Shown: positions 1 through 8,660 of the stretch, piece after piece
Layout: every line of letters begins with the position of its first letter
Numbering within the stretch: the stretch's first letter is position 1
Assembly (NCBI GenBank): GCA_031732875.1
Contig: JAVMKL010000019.1
Coordinates: 1-48,878 of the forward strand
Source: JAVMKJ01 sp031732875
Lineage (GTDB): Bacteria; Pseudomonadota; Gammaproteobacteria; Competibacterales; Competibacteraceae
DNA: 48,878 bases
Reading direction: 5' to 3'
Position numbers and translations under genes: made by a program
The notes under the pieces: model-generated
Databases searched by the model: none
The model's input: the letters and a program-made list of their open reading frames with translations, nothing else
What the model was told of the DNA's origin: nothing

Positions 1-1
1 T

Positions 2-1030
2 GTTCGGGAAGTCTGGCGAATTATACCATCTGAGGATCGTGGGAACCCCGGCGCTATCGCAACAGCAGTGCGCCAAAAACATAATAAAATACCTCTGTTT
101 TTGTTCAATGAAATCGATGGTCTGGTCGTAAACGATCCAGATTTTGTTGGCACTTGGCGTAGTTTAAGCGATACGGGGCAAGCCCGTTTTTTGATGGTAG
201 GCTATTCTGCGATTAGCCGATTGAGCGTTCTTAATAAACCTGACTCTCCATTTTTCCACTTTACCGAAGGTACCAATTTTGGCAATAAGGCTATAGCTCT
301 GACTGCGCTTTCACCGTCAGCGGCGGAGCAGTTATTAACTTTATTAGAGACCAGTGAACTGGGATTACGCTGGCAAAATAAGGAGCAGCGCGAGAAAGCG
401 TTCCAATTGCTAATTGAAAAAAGCTACCGTATCCCTTGGGTTTTGCAGAGTTATGGCAAACTACTGGTGGAGCATTTGGAAAAAGACCGTCGCGATACGC
501 TGGCCTTAGACGATGTTAAGATGATATTGAAACAAGAAGGCCGCTTGGTTTGGCAATATATCAATAACATCGATTACAGTACCTTGGGATATCATGGTAA
601 GGCGAAAGTTGGGCCTGGTAGTTTTCGGCTGATCTTATTTGCCTTAGCTAGACAGCACTATTTCATCGGTGGCGAGCAGGCCCCAATTCGTGATCCTCGG
701 CTGCGAGAACGCCCGGCTTTGGCCCCAGGCTTGGGCTTTACCGTTGCGGAAGTTCAAGAAGCCGTTCAAAATATTATCGAGCGACTTTTGTTGGGGCGCG
801 AGCAAACTGCTTTTGAGCAATGGTTTGCTGACTTGGATCTCGATCAAACCTTACAACTGCTAACTCTCACGCTGGCTTTGGAACCCGACCCTTTTCAGAG
901 TGATCGCTATGGCTTTTTGCTACATATCGTTCCTTTGGAACTTTATCAAGAGTACGGCGAAAAAGATCCGACCCTGGACGATTGTATCGTGAATGAAGCA
1001 ATTAGTTTTATTCAGTCGATGAGGAAATAA
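2..1030 (+). CDS. STAND/AAA-type ATPase, 5'-truncated by the window edge
   Basis: The reading frame is open from base 2, so the GTG at 68 is probably internal. The visible part is 342 residues. It starts just before a Walker B-like strand, LFLFNEIDGL, at fragment residues 32-41, followed by a sensor-like strand FLMVGYS at about 63-69. It then has the helical section usual in STAND ATPases after the nucleotide core, including a phrase near residues 140-150 reading RIPWVLQSYGKLL. The Walker A motif would lie upstream of the window. STAND proteins are signal-responsive switch ATPases, common in immunity and regulation. The gene is AT-rich and is followed after 14 bases, with an AAGGAG ribosome site, by the next ATPase-like gene, so the four genes to 7004 look like one operon. 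The C-terminal 150 residues are not recognised. Membership of the ATPase class is fairly sure; the function is inferred. Confidence 0.72.
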   Translation, partial: VREVWRIIPSEDRGNPGAIATAVRQKHNKIPLFLFNEIDGLVVNDPDFVGTWRSLSDTGQARFLMVGYSAISRLSVLNKPDSPFFHFTEGTNFGNKAIALTALSPSAAEQLLTLLETSELGLRWQNKEQREKAFQLLIEKSYRIPWVLQSYGKLLVEHLEKDRRDTLALDDVKMILKQEGRLVWQYINNIDYSTLGYHGKAKVGPGSFRLILFALARQHYFIGGEQAPIRDPRLRERPALAPGLGFTVAEVQEAVQNIIERLLLGREQTAFEQWFADLDLDQTLQLLTLTLALEPDPFQSDRYGFLLHIVPLELYQEYGEKDPTLDDCIVNEAISFIQSMRK

Positions 1031-1044
1031 AAGGAGACGTTTTA

Positions 1045-2214
1045 ATGAATAAACCAAAACTATTTAAAATCGAGACCAGTGAAACATCCCAAAACGAAGA
1101 AACACAGCAAAACGAACCGTTTCTTTGTTGGGATGATAACTCTCAAGAAAGTGCGTATAAAGTGATACGATTAGGCTCGCCACACAAGCTATTGGATTTA
1201 CCTGGCGATAATACATTTCTTGATAAGCAAGCCGTTATCGAAAACCAACACACATTAGTGTTTGGAGGTCATAGCAGTGGAACTCGAACTTTTCTCGAAT
1301 GGTGGTGCCATATCTTGGATATAGATAAACAAGTTTGGGTAATATGTCAATCCACGGATTTGGATTGGGAGTATTTTCAAAAATCCAGCCAAATTGGAAA
1401 CTCTGATCAGGACAATCAAGTAAAATTTGTTATTGAAGCACTGTTTAGAAATAGAGCGGATAATAATGTCGAAATTAATAGCGAATTTAATAATTGGGCT
1501 AGAAATTTAAAGAAACCATTTAACTTGATTATTCGTGATTTATCCGCCATCGGAACAAACAGGGCTTTGCAGATTGCAACTACTCTTAGAAGATTAACAG
1601 ATCAAAAAATTTATGTAGATCTCGAAAAATATAAAAATTTTCGTTTCCTAGTTACAGATAACTCCGATTTTAATTTTAGAGATATTCAAGACCGCTCTGG
1701 TTTAAGCTCTGTAACATACCACTATCGTTTGCCCACTTTTTCAGAAGATGAAATCCAATTTCTTGCCAAGAATTTATCCATACATTTCTTGGAAAATGAA
1801 AAAACGCTTGAGCAGTTTCACCAATATACCGGCGGACACCCTTTGTTGGTGAAAAGCCTGCTAGATCGCTTGAAACATCTGACTGGTTATTCATCAGAAA
1901 CCACAGTCACCAAAGCACTGATATTGCGTGCTTGTCAGCAGTTGCGCGATTCGCCACCCGATCAAGTCCGATTTTGGCAAAAAGATCTAACCGATATTCT
2001 CGAAAGAGATGGAGAACTAATATCTACTATGGAGGCTTACGTCACTGGTACCACTATAGGGCAAGAAAGGTTTCCACCACCCTTGATCGAGCGTCCTTTA
2101 TTTATTGCCGGCTGGCTGGGATTGAATTGTTTTAACAGGTGGGGCATTTCATCACGGTTTCATGCCAATTTGGCGCGCCCCGTTCTGGATAAATTGCGGG
2201 GGAGAGATAGTTAA
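1045..2214 (+). CDS. STAND-like protein with degenerate Walker A motif
   Basis: A 389-residue protein of unknown family, second in the left-edge operon. The first 60 residues are polar and low in structure. A glycine loop at residues 73-83, FGGHSSGTRTF, sits where a STAND protein would have a GxxxxGKS/T P-loop, but the invariant lysine is absent. The Walker B position (NLIIRDL, 160-166) has one aspartate and no following acidic residue. The helical module YTGGHPLLVKSLL at 261-273 resembles the post-core segment of STAND ATPases. I infer a catalytically dead ATPase fold that could be an adaptor or sensor paired with its neighbours. A ribosome site AAGGAG lies just before the ATG. The gene is strongly AT-rich: 18 of 60 bases from 1441 are G or C. 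Its stop overlaps the next start (TAATG), indicating translational coupling. Confidence 0.7.
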   Translation: MNKPKLFKIETSETSQNEETQQNEPFLCWDDNSQESAYKVIRLGSPHKLLDLPGDNTFLDKQAVIENQHTLVFGGHSSGTRTFLEWWCHILDIDKQVWVICQSTDLDWEYFQKSSQIGNSDQDNQVKFVIEALFRNRADNNVEINSEFNNWARNLKKPFNLIIRDLSAIGTNRALQIATTLRRLTDQKIYVDLEKYKNFRFLVTDNSDFNFRDIQDRSGLSSVTYHYRLPTFSEDEIQFLAKNLSIHFLENEKTLEQFHQYTGGHPLLVKSLLDRLKHLTGYSSETTVTKALILRACQQLRDSPPDQVRFWQKDLTDILERDGELISTMEAYVTGTTIGQERFPPPLIERPLFIAGWLGLNCFNRWGISSRFHANLARPVLDKLRGRDS

Positions 2215-4556
2215 TGAATAAAAAAATTGTATCAGAAGCCTCTCAAGAAAAAGCACAACAAAAACTGCTAAATCGCCTGAAAACTCTTGCCGACTTGGCT
2301 CAGACTGAACCTTTTGAATTTCTTTATGAGTCGATAGAGTCCAGGGTAATCGGAATTTTGGGCGAGCGAGGTGCTGGTAAATCTACTCTATTATCGATAA
2401 TTTATAATAAATTTATAGATAATAAATTGCAATTTGAATCTGGGACATCTTTAAGTAAATTGCATTTATTGGAACCGTTTGATTGTTCCTTGCTCCCAAG
2501 CGAAATCGCACCAGGAACGGCAGTTCTTTTGCACCTGAGAAGTTGCCTCCAAAAGTGTTTCGATCCAAAACGGTTAAATAGTAACGCCATACTAACAAAA
2601 CTGGATGAATTGATAATTTTATATACTAGACTTGAAGATAACTATCGTGATTTATGCCTTGAACTTTCCACCAGTCCGAACGATTATGGCCAGCATATTA
2701 TTACCGGAATTAGAGAAAGACTTGAATTACGCGGGAAGTTGAGAGAGTGGTTAATTGACGCATTGCGTTCCTTGCAAATTGGTGCTTTTGTTGTATTGTT
2801 GGATGATTTTGATCTCGTACCCGTGCAGCAAGTACAGCGATGGTTGTTTTCCTTGTTGGACGAGTTACACCAATCCCAGTTGATTTTTATCGTCACCGCC
2901 GATATTTACCGCTTAGAACACTTGACAATAAACGAAAAAAATCAACTTGATGATCTGACTGGGCGCAACTTGATTCACAAATTGTTACCTACTCAAAATC
3001 GGGTAGAAATTCCTGGCTGGCCAGCCAAATCACGCCGAGAATTTACGCTACCAGGCCAAAAGAAACTGCTCGATTTGGTAAAAACAAAAATCGGCGAAAT
3101 AGCCGGCGAAAAAGACTCCTCAGATCTTTCTGTTGCCAGCAGATTAATATCGCAACTCATACCACAGCTTCCTCGAGGCATAATAAACTTTTATCAGAGT
3201 CTTTCCAATGAAACCAAATCTAGTGAAATAAAATCTGGCGAACCAAAAACCAAATCGCCAAAAGGACAGGAAGAAGAAAGGGACGAAGAAGAACAGGAAG
3301 ATAAACAACTATTTAAAAATTTCTTGGAGCTATTGGCCATTTGTCGGGGCGAACCGCTGTTCGCTAGGCGCTTAAAAGAGTACAAACTCAAAGAATGGGT
3401 CAGAATCTTGCAATTTTCTAATGAAAAACTTTTAATTGAAGACTGGCAAGATTTGGTTGATGCTGCCTGCAAACGTGGAAATCGTCAAAAAACATATCTC
3501 TCTCCTTTACGCAACTTAATTCCCATAGCGACACTGGATGACGTCAAGGGCACATTATACCACTCGCATCATAAGAATAACTCACAATCTTCCGATCCAT
3601 CACTCGTCGGCGTATTCAATCCTTACAAATCAGACGCCCTTCCCCAAGACCCTTTGCGTCACGAGTTGCTCCATATTCGCCCCTTGCGAGACGCCACCCT
3701 CGAAGACCAACCACTCTGGGCGGAACTATTGATTGATCAAGGTCTCGCCAACTCAACTCGTAGCAGAATGGTTTTTCTCAACACATGGAAACCTATGATG
3801 GACCGTGTAGAAAATGCAACTTTTAAAATCCAATTCACGCGTTCTTCGTTACGATGGTTCTTCGATTATAATAGCTCTACGGATTTGAGGGCAACCCTCT
3901 ACTGGGTCGATAGCCAATTTGATGAATCTAACGGAACCGACGAAGAATCTCTGCAAATAGGCTGGTATCCATTACTGGAGTCCCTGCGTGGAGAGCGCGA
4001 CCCACTCTTGCCCGAATTGCTTGCCCGATTACTGGTTAATGTTCGTGAACTCAGTGGAGATTTACCGCCTACCGGCACCCAAGAAGCCTTGGCGCTATTA
4101 CCCGGTGAGATTTGGGCAATGGTGTTATTAGTCGATGGTCTAGACCGTTGTCCTTGGGAAGATTTTTCCGGTCCATTGGGGTGGGGGATGGTCACTTATC
4201 TGGGTCTGGCGACAGCGTTCGTCCGTAGTGCCTATGTTTATGCTTTGTGCAAGTGTAGGAACTTTAACGAAGAAGAGGAAAACAGTTTATCGGATGAACA
4301 GAAACAACTTCTTAATGGAATAAGAAACCGCGATCCAGCTCATTTGCTCCAAAAACAGGAAGAAGATGTTCTAAAAGAACTAACTAACCTTTTCCAAAAA
4401 GGTGATTTGAAAGAAAAACTAGACTCCAAAAGAGACAGCCTTTCCCAGGCAACATGCGCTTTTTTAAGTTCTCCAGTTTATAAAGCAGTGGTCAATCTGG
4501 TGGAATTACAATCTGAACTGTTAAACGGCTACTCATCCATCTCATCGGCTGACTGA
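2214..4556 (+). CDS. P-loop ATPase, candidate RdrA-like partner of the deaminase
   Basis: A 780-residue cytoplasmic ATPase. Walker A is GERGAGKST at residues 50-58. Walker B is VVLLDDFD at 193-200, and a sensor-1-like strand LIFIVTAD lies at 223-230. An arginine at 251 sits where an arginine finger could act. A highly charged Lys/Glu linker (about 331-364) separates the ATPase core from a large C-terminal region of about 400 residues that I do not recognise. In RADAR defence an ATPase of this general size (RdrA) is encoded directly before an adenosine deaminase (RdrB), and that order is seen here. Assignment to RdrA rests on context and the intact P-loop, not on a recognised signature, and the protein seems shorter than the roughly 900 residues I recall for RdrA. 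The start overlaps the upstream stop by one base, so expression is coupled. The DNA is AT-rich, unlike the gene that follows. Confidence 0.75.
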   Translation: MNKKIVSEASQEKAQQKLLNRLKTLADLAQTEPFEFLYESIESRVIGILGERGAGKSTLLSIIYNKFIDNKLQFESGTSLSKLHLLEPFDCSLLPSEIAPGTAVLLHLRSCLQKCFDPKRLNSNAILTKLDELIILYTRLEDNYRDLCLELSTSPNDYGQHIITGIRERLELRGKLREWLIDALRSLQIGAFVVLLDDFDLVPVQQVQRWLFSLLDELHQSQLIFIVTADIYRLEHLTINEKNQLDDLTGRNLIHKLLPTQNRVEIPGWPAKSRREFTLPGQKKLLDLVKTKIGEIAGEKDSSDLSVASRLISQLIPQLPRGIINFYQSLSNETKSSEIKSGEPKTKSPKGQEEERDEEEQEDKQLFKNFLELLAICRGEPLFARRLKEYKLKEWVRILQFSNEKLLIEDWQDLVDAACKRGNRQKTYLSPLRNLIPIATLDDVKGTLYHSHHKNNSQSSDPSLVGVFNPYKSDALPQDPLRHELLHIRPLRDATLEDQPLWAELLIDQGLANSTRSRMVFLNTWKPMMDRVENATFKIQFTRSSLRWFFDYNSSTDLRATLYWVDSQFDESNGTDEESLQIGWYPLLESLRGERDPLLPELLARLLVNVRELSGDLPPTGTQEALALLPGEIWAMVLLVDGLDRCPWEDFSGPLGWGMVTYLGLATAFVRSAYVYALCKCRNFNEEEENSLSDEQKQLLNGIRNRDPAHLLQKQEEDVLKELTNLFQKGDLKEKLDSKRDSLSQATCAFLSSPVYKAVVNLVELQSELLNGYSSISSAD

Positions 4557-4571
4557 GGAGCGCGATTTTCG

Positions 4572-7004
4572 ATGTCGTCACCGTTATCCGATGCCGAAAT
4601 TCTGGCCCGCGCGCTCTGGCTGGTAAATAATCCCTTGGTGGACACGCGAACCCGCGATTTCGATGACTGCGAACCCCACCGACAAATCAGTCGGCAAATT
4701 AAGTTACGCCTGGAAACGCTCGGTTTCCGCGACGAACGGGCCGCCGAACGGGCCGCCGAGCGCATCTGCAAATCCCCTCCCCCCCTCATCGACAACTTTG
4801 ATCGCCTGGGCCAACAGGTATTTATCCAACGCCAAGGCTTGCCGGTGCTGCACGCCAGCCTTCTGTGCCGCCGCCTGGTGCGGATCATCGATCCCGACAT
4901 CCTGACCTGTTTCCACAGCCAACTCACGCCATCCCGAGAAGACCGCTTCGACTGGAGCGTCGTTCCCCTGTGCGATGATGGCGAAACCGCCGATACATTC
5001 CGGGAAGGCAGCATCGATACCCACATTCACTTGGGCGGCACCTTGCCACCTCTCTTTTTCTGGGTGAGCTTGATGAGCGGCGAGCTGCCACTGGACATGC
5101 TGAAAAGTTTTCCGACCAAGGATCGAGGCCATGCGCGAACGGAGGATTGGCAATGGGCAATAGCGCGGGCGATGTGGCTAAGGCTCGACCTGGCCCGCAC
5201 CGTGCAGCGGATGTGGCCAGCCTCCATGCCCGTCTTTCGGCGCTTGCCGCATCCCGCCCTCGAAGAAAAGCCGACACCCAAGATGCCGAAAACCCTGGAC
5301 GAGATTCGTGACGCCGTGCTCGCAACGAGCATCGCTTGGCGCCTGAATCGCTCCTTAAGCAAGGGCTGGTCTTCCATCGACCCTCTACGCTCCGACGACA
5401 CCTTCGACTACCACTATGCCGAAGGAGAACGACGCCTGCTGTACTATCTGGGCCGCTATCTGCGCCGACCGAGGGAAGCGGGTCCAACCCGTAACTGCGT
5501 GGAATCTTCGCTATTGGAATATCTACGCATCCGCAATGCCTTTCATCAACTCCTGATCCACGATTATGGCACCGACGGCCTACGGCGGTTCGTGGAAACT
5601 TTCGGGCGACGCGGTTTTCAGGGTGGCCGTCGTCGCCCGTTCCACGATCAGAGACGACGCCAGCGACGCCACCAACGGTTGATGCTGGCATTGGAAAGAA
5701 GCCGGATGACTGCCGCCTTGAACAAGCAACTCGTCACCGCTTTCGACGACGGCCCCGTCCCAAACCGCAATCAACCGCCACGGCGCATCGAAATGCGGGT
5801 CTCGATACCTGGAGGCCACGAGTTGTTGCACACGCTGCGCGCTTGGCTGGCGGGCCTGCACGATCACTTGCAAGCGGCGCCCCACCGATACCGCAATTCC
5901 CAGATGGGCTTGCTGTTTCACCTGATCAAGGGCGGAGATGGCGAACAGGCGGCGGAAAAAGCCTACGAGACCGCGCGTCGGCTCGGCAACCTGCTCGAAG
6001 ACTATCCCGAACTGCGGCCCTTCATCATCGGGATCGATGCCGCCGGGGCCGAGCGCGGCAGCCCGCCGCGCACCTTCGCCAAGGCGTTCGCCTGCTTGCG
6101 CCAATTGCAGGCCAAGCATCGCGCGCGCGCCAACGAACCGCGCATCCGCCTGGGTTGGACCTACCACGTTGGGGAGGATGTGGACGATCTACTGACCGGC
6201 CTGCGCCATCTCGACGAAGTCGCCACCTTATTGTTGGGACCGGAAGGCGGGCGTCTGGGACACGCTCTGACCCTGGGCGAGGAGCCAGCACGCTTTTACC
6301 GCCGTCGTGGTGGCCAAACCGAACCGACCTTGGGCGACCACTTACTCGATCTGGTTTGGGCTTACGGGCGGCTCAGCGAAGCCCGACAGGTCGAGGACTG
6401 CCCGTGGCTGATCAAGCGCATTCGAGATTTCGGCATTCCGGAGCGAGCGGATCTGACCATCATCAATTGCTACCGGGCCATGGATCTGGATTCCGCAGGG
6501 AAAGAGGAAGTAAAGACTGTGTTTCGGGAACCAGAACTGCTAACAAAGCTGGGCTTTGAGGGGAACTTCGAGTACCCCATCACCTGTCCCGCTGACGAAC
6601 AGTGGCTTCGCTTGGTGGGCCAACTGCAACAACTGCTGCGCCGCCGCCTGGCGCGCAAACGGCTGTGCATCGAGGTCAATCCGACCTCGAACCTGATCAT
6701 CGGCGGCTACGACGATTACGGTAAACTACCCTATAACACGCTGATCGCCGACGGTTTGGCGGTATCCCTGAACACCGATGATCCCGGCCTGTTCGTCACG
6801 TCGCTGCCGGGCGAATTTTCCGCCATGTACCGCGCCCTCACCCGCGATAAAACCCACCGCCAAGCCCTGGCATGGTTGGCCGACCGGCGCTTCGACGCCG
6901 AACGGAGCACCTTCCTCGGTCCCCATGTTCCCATGGGAATCAATGCCAGCAAAACTACTTCCCCACGAAACCTGGATCGCCTGTTTCGTTACGATCCTGA
7001 ATAA
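4572..7004 (+). CDS. Adenosine deaminase-fold protein, RdrB-like
   Basis: An 810-residue amidohydrolase, more than twice the length of a metabolic adenosine deaminase. All deaminase landmarks are present: the metal-binding HIH at residues 151-153 (DTHIHLGG), HVGED at 532-536 with the metal histidine and catalytic glutamate, RLGHA with His564, NPTSN at 703-707, and NTDDPG with Asp736 and Asp737. The first 145 residues and a long insertion between the first motif and about residue 480 are extra. The insertion includes an arginine-rich stretch (about 346-370) that could contact nucleic acid or partner proteins. Size, motif spacing and an ATPase gene directly upstream match RdrB of RADAR, which converts adenosine to inosine or ATP to ITP during phage infection. 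A GAGGAG ribosome site overlaps the upstream stop region at 4555-4560. The gene is GC-rich, unlike its three partners. A catalytic deaminase is very likely; RADAR membership is probable. Confidence 0.82.
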   Translation: MSSPLSDAEILARALWLVNNPLVDTRTRDFDDCEPHRQISRQIKLRLETLGFRDERAAERAAERICKSPPPLIDNFDRLGQQVFIQRQGLPVLHASLLCRRLVRIIDPDILTCFHSQLTPSREDRFDWSVVPLCDDGETADTFREGSIDTHIHLGGTLPPLFFWVSLMSGELPLDMLKSFPTKDRGHARTEDWQWAIARAMWLRLDLARTVQRMWPASMPVFRRLPHPALEEKPTPKMPKTLDEIRDAVLATSIAWRLNRSLSKGWSSIDPLRSDDTFDYHYAEGERRLLYYLGRYLRRPREAGPTRNCVESSLLEYLRIRNAFHQLLIHDYGTDGLRRFVETFGRRGFQGGRRRPFHDQRRRQRRHQRLMLALERSRMTAALNKQLVTAFDDGPVPNRNQPPRRIEMRVSIPGGHELLHTLRAWLAGLHDHLQAAPHRYRNSQMGLLFHLIKGGDGEQAAEKAYETARRLGNLLEDYPELRPFIIGIDAAGAERGSPPRTFAKAFACLRQLQAKHRARANEPRIRLGWTYHVGEDVDDLLTGLRHLDEVATLLLGPEGGRLGHALTLGEEPARFYRRRGGQTEPTLGDHLLDLVWAYGRLSEARQVEDCPWLIKRIRDFGIPERADLTIINCYRAMDLDSAGKEEVKTVFREPELLTKLGFEGNFEYPITCPADEQWLRLVGQLQQLLRRRLARKRLCIEVNPTSNLIIGGYDDYGKLPYNTLIADGLAVSLNTDDPGLFVTSLPGEFSAMYRALTRDKTHRQALAWLADRRFDAERSTFLGPHVPMGINASKTTSPRNLDRLFRYDPE

Positions 7005-7025
7005 TCGATAAAAGCCATCCCCCCT

Positions 7026-7041
7026 TGTCGCTTTCCCGACA
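7026..7041 (+). promoter_or_regulatory. NifA-type upstream activator site (TGT-N10-ACA)
   Basis: TGT at 7026-7028 and ACA at 7039-7041 are separated by exactly ten bases, the consensus for the nitrogen-fixation activator NifA. The site lies inside a perfect 7-bp inverted repeat (CTTGTCG/CGACAAG, 7024-7043). Its centre is about 118 bases before the start point predicted from the sigma-54 element at 7125, a normal enhancer distance. The same hairpin could help end the upstream transcript, but no T-run follows. Confidence 0.55.
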
Positions 7042-7124
7042 AGCGCGCCGTCTCGCCTGTGCGAAACCCTTCGTCGCACTCGGAATTACCCCGCCAAGCC
7101 CTTGTTTAACAAGCACTCCAGAAT

Positions 7125-7140
7125 TGGCATGGGCTTTGTA
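7125..7140 (+). promoter_or_regulatory. Sigma-54 promoter (-24/-12) for nifVWZ
   Basis: The sequence TGGCATG-GGCT-TTGTA matches the sigma-54 consensus TGGCACG-N4-TTGCA at ten of twelve fixed bases. The GG pair (7126-7127) and the G at 7038+100 (7138) have the required ten-base spacing. The -12 C is a T here, which would weaken it. The predicted start point is near 7151, leaving about 29 bases of leader before the nifV ATG. Confidence 0.55.
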
Positions 7141-7179
7141 AATCCTTTCGGCAACCCAGCTTCGAGCGAGGACGCCACC

Positions 7180-8349
7180 ATGAATGCCAATCCCCGCACC
7201 CTCGTGATCGACGACACCACCCTGCGCGACGGCGAACAGTCGGCGGGAGTGGCGTTCACTCAGGATGAAAAACGGGCCATCGCCAGCGAACTGGTGGCGC
7301 TGGGCGTGCCGGAACTCGAAATCGGCATCCCGGCGATGGGCATGGAAGAACGCGACAGCATCCGCGACTTGGCCGCGCTGGGTTTGAATGCCCGCCTGCT
7401 GGTGTGGAGCCGGATGAGCGAAACCGATTTGCGCCTGTGCCGCGATCTCGGGGTGTGGTGCGTCGACCTGTCGATACCGCTGTCCGACCAGCAGCTCCGG
7501 CACAAGCTGGGTTGGACTCGCGACCAGGCGCTGGACGCCATCCGCCGCTGCGTGCCCCAGGCGCGGGCCCTGGGTCTGGAAGTGATCGTCGGCGGCGAGG
7601 ATGCCTCGCGGGCCGATCACGATTTTCTGCTACGCGCCGCCGAGACCGCCCAGGTCGTCGGGGCGCGGCGCTTTCGTTTCGCCGACACGCTGGGGATCAT
7701 GGAACCTTTCGGAACCCTGGCGATTTTCCAACGCCTGCGGGCGGCGGTCGACCTCGAACTGGAAATGCACGCCCACGACGATCTGGGACTGGCCACCGCC
7801 AACACCCTGGCCGCCGCGCTGGGCGGCGCGAGCCACGTCAACACCACGGTCAACGGCTTGGGCGAACGGGCCGGCAACGCCGCGCTGGAGGAAGTAGTGT
7901 TGGGCCTGCGCAAGCTATACGGCTTCCAAGTCGAGGTCGATCTGTCGCGCTTTCCCGCCCTGTCGCAACGAGTTGCCGCCGCCGCCAACCGCCCCCTGTC
8001 CTGGCACAAAAGTCTGGTCGGCGAGGGCGCCTTTACCCACGAGGCCGGCATCCATGTGGACGGCCTGCTCAAGCATCCGCTCAACTATCAGGGCGTGGAC
8101 CCGGCGGAACTGGGCCGCAGCCACCGGCTGGTGCTCGGCAAGCATTCCGGCACCCACGCGGTACGGAAGGTCTACCGCGATCTCGGCATCGTCCTCAGCG
8201 ACCGCCAGGCCGACGCCGTGCTCCGGCGTATCCGCGCCTTCGTCGGTCAAGCCAAGCGCCTGCCCGAAACCGCCGAACTGGAAGCGTTCCACCGCGATCT
8301 CGGCACTGCTCCCTTCCACTCCACCGACCGCGTTGAGGTGTCGCCATGA
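7180..8349 (+). CDS. nifV: Homocitrate synthase NifV
   Basis: Condenses acetyl-CoA with 2-oxoglutarate to give (R)-homocitrate, the organic ligand of the nitrogenase FeMo cofactor. The 389-residue protein has the family's opening motif DTTLRDGEQSAGVAF near residues 10-25. It also has the metal-binding HAHDDLG in the middle of the TIM barrel and NTTVNGLGERAGNA after it, with GKHSGTHAV in the C-terminal part. Isopropylmalate synthase is excluded by the short length and by the nifW-nifZ neighbours. The start at 7180 is chosen over an in-frame ATG at 7102 because the barrel motif then begins at the usual distance and GCGAGGA precedes it. The stop overlaps the nifW start (ATGA). The upstream NifA-type site and sigma-54 element suggest expression under nitrogen-fixing conditions. 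Confidence 0.95.
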   Translation: MNANPRTLVIDDTTLRDGEQSAGVAFTQDEKRAIASELVALGVPELEIGIPAMGMEERDSIRDLAALGLNARLLVWSRMSETDLRLCRDLGVWCVDLSIPLSDQQLRHKLGWTRDQALDAIRRCVPQARALGLEVIVGGEDASRADHDFLLRAAETAQVVGARRFRFADTLGIMEPFGTLAIFQRLRAAVDLELEMHAHDDLGLATANTLAAALGGASHVNTTVNGLGERAGNAALEEVVLGLRKLYGFQVEVDLSRFPALSQRVAAAANRPLSWHKSLVGEGAFTHEAGIHVDGLLKHPLNYQGVDPAELGRSHRLVLGKHSGTHAVRKVYRDLGIVLSDRQADAVLRRIRAFVGQAKRLPETAELEAFHRDLGTAPFHSTDRVEVSP

Positions 8350-8660
8350 CCACAACAAGCCTGCATCAGGATCTGGCCGAAATGTCCTCGGCCGAGGATT
8401 TTCTGAATTATTTCTTCATTCCCTTCGATCCCGCCGTGGTGGAGGTCAATCGGCTGCATATCCTGCAGCGGTTTCACGATTACCTGCAACAAATGGATGT
8501 GGCGGACTGGGACGGGTACGCCCGTTGCCTGCGACAGGCCTACCAGGATTTCGTGAACTCGGACGCCCTCACCGAGAAGGTGTTCAAGGTGTTTCATCGG
8601 CGGGCCGCGGCGCGCGAAGTGCGTATCCCCTTGGCGGACATCGGCCGTCAGCCCTCGTGA
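8346..8660 (+). CDS. nifW: Nitrogenase-stabilizing/protective protein NifW
   Basis: A 104-residue cytoplasmic protein of the NifW family, which associates with the MoFe protein and helps protect or mature it under oxygen stress. Family features are the N-terminal LSSAEDFLNYFFIPFDP-like block (here MSSAEDFLNYFF, residues 13-24), the VNRLHILQRFHDYL helix, and the ending with VFKVFH. The length is normal for the family. It overlaps nifV by four bases (ATGA) and nifZ by four bases (GTGA), so the three are translationally coupled. NifW alone in this context leaves little doubt about identity. Confidence 0.92.
   Translation: MTTTSLHQDLAEMSSAEDFLNYFFIPFDPAVVEVNRLHILQRFHDYLQQMDVADWDGYARCLRQAYQDFVNSDALTEKVFKVFHRRAAAREVRIPLADIGRQPS

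Noticed and set aside
68..1030. GTG at 68 as a true gene start
   Set aside because: The frame is open to base 2 and the protein begins just before Walker B, so the Walker A region must lie upstream of the window.
4704..6167. Long minus-strand and alternate-frame open frames across the deaminase gene
   Set aside because: They are Arg/Gly-rich, have no ribosome sites and no recognisable motifs, and mirror a gene with a complete active site.
7102..7179. N-terminal extension of NifV from the ATG at 7102
   Set aside because: It would cover the sigma-54 element and add residues absent from the family; 7180 has the better ribosome site.
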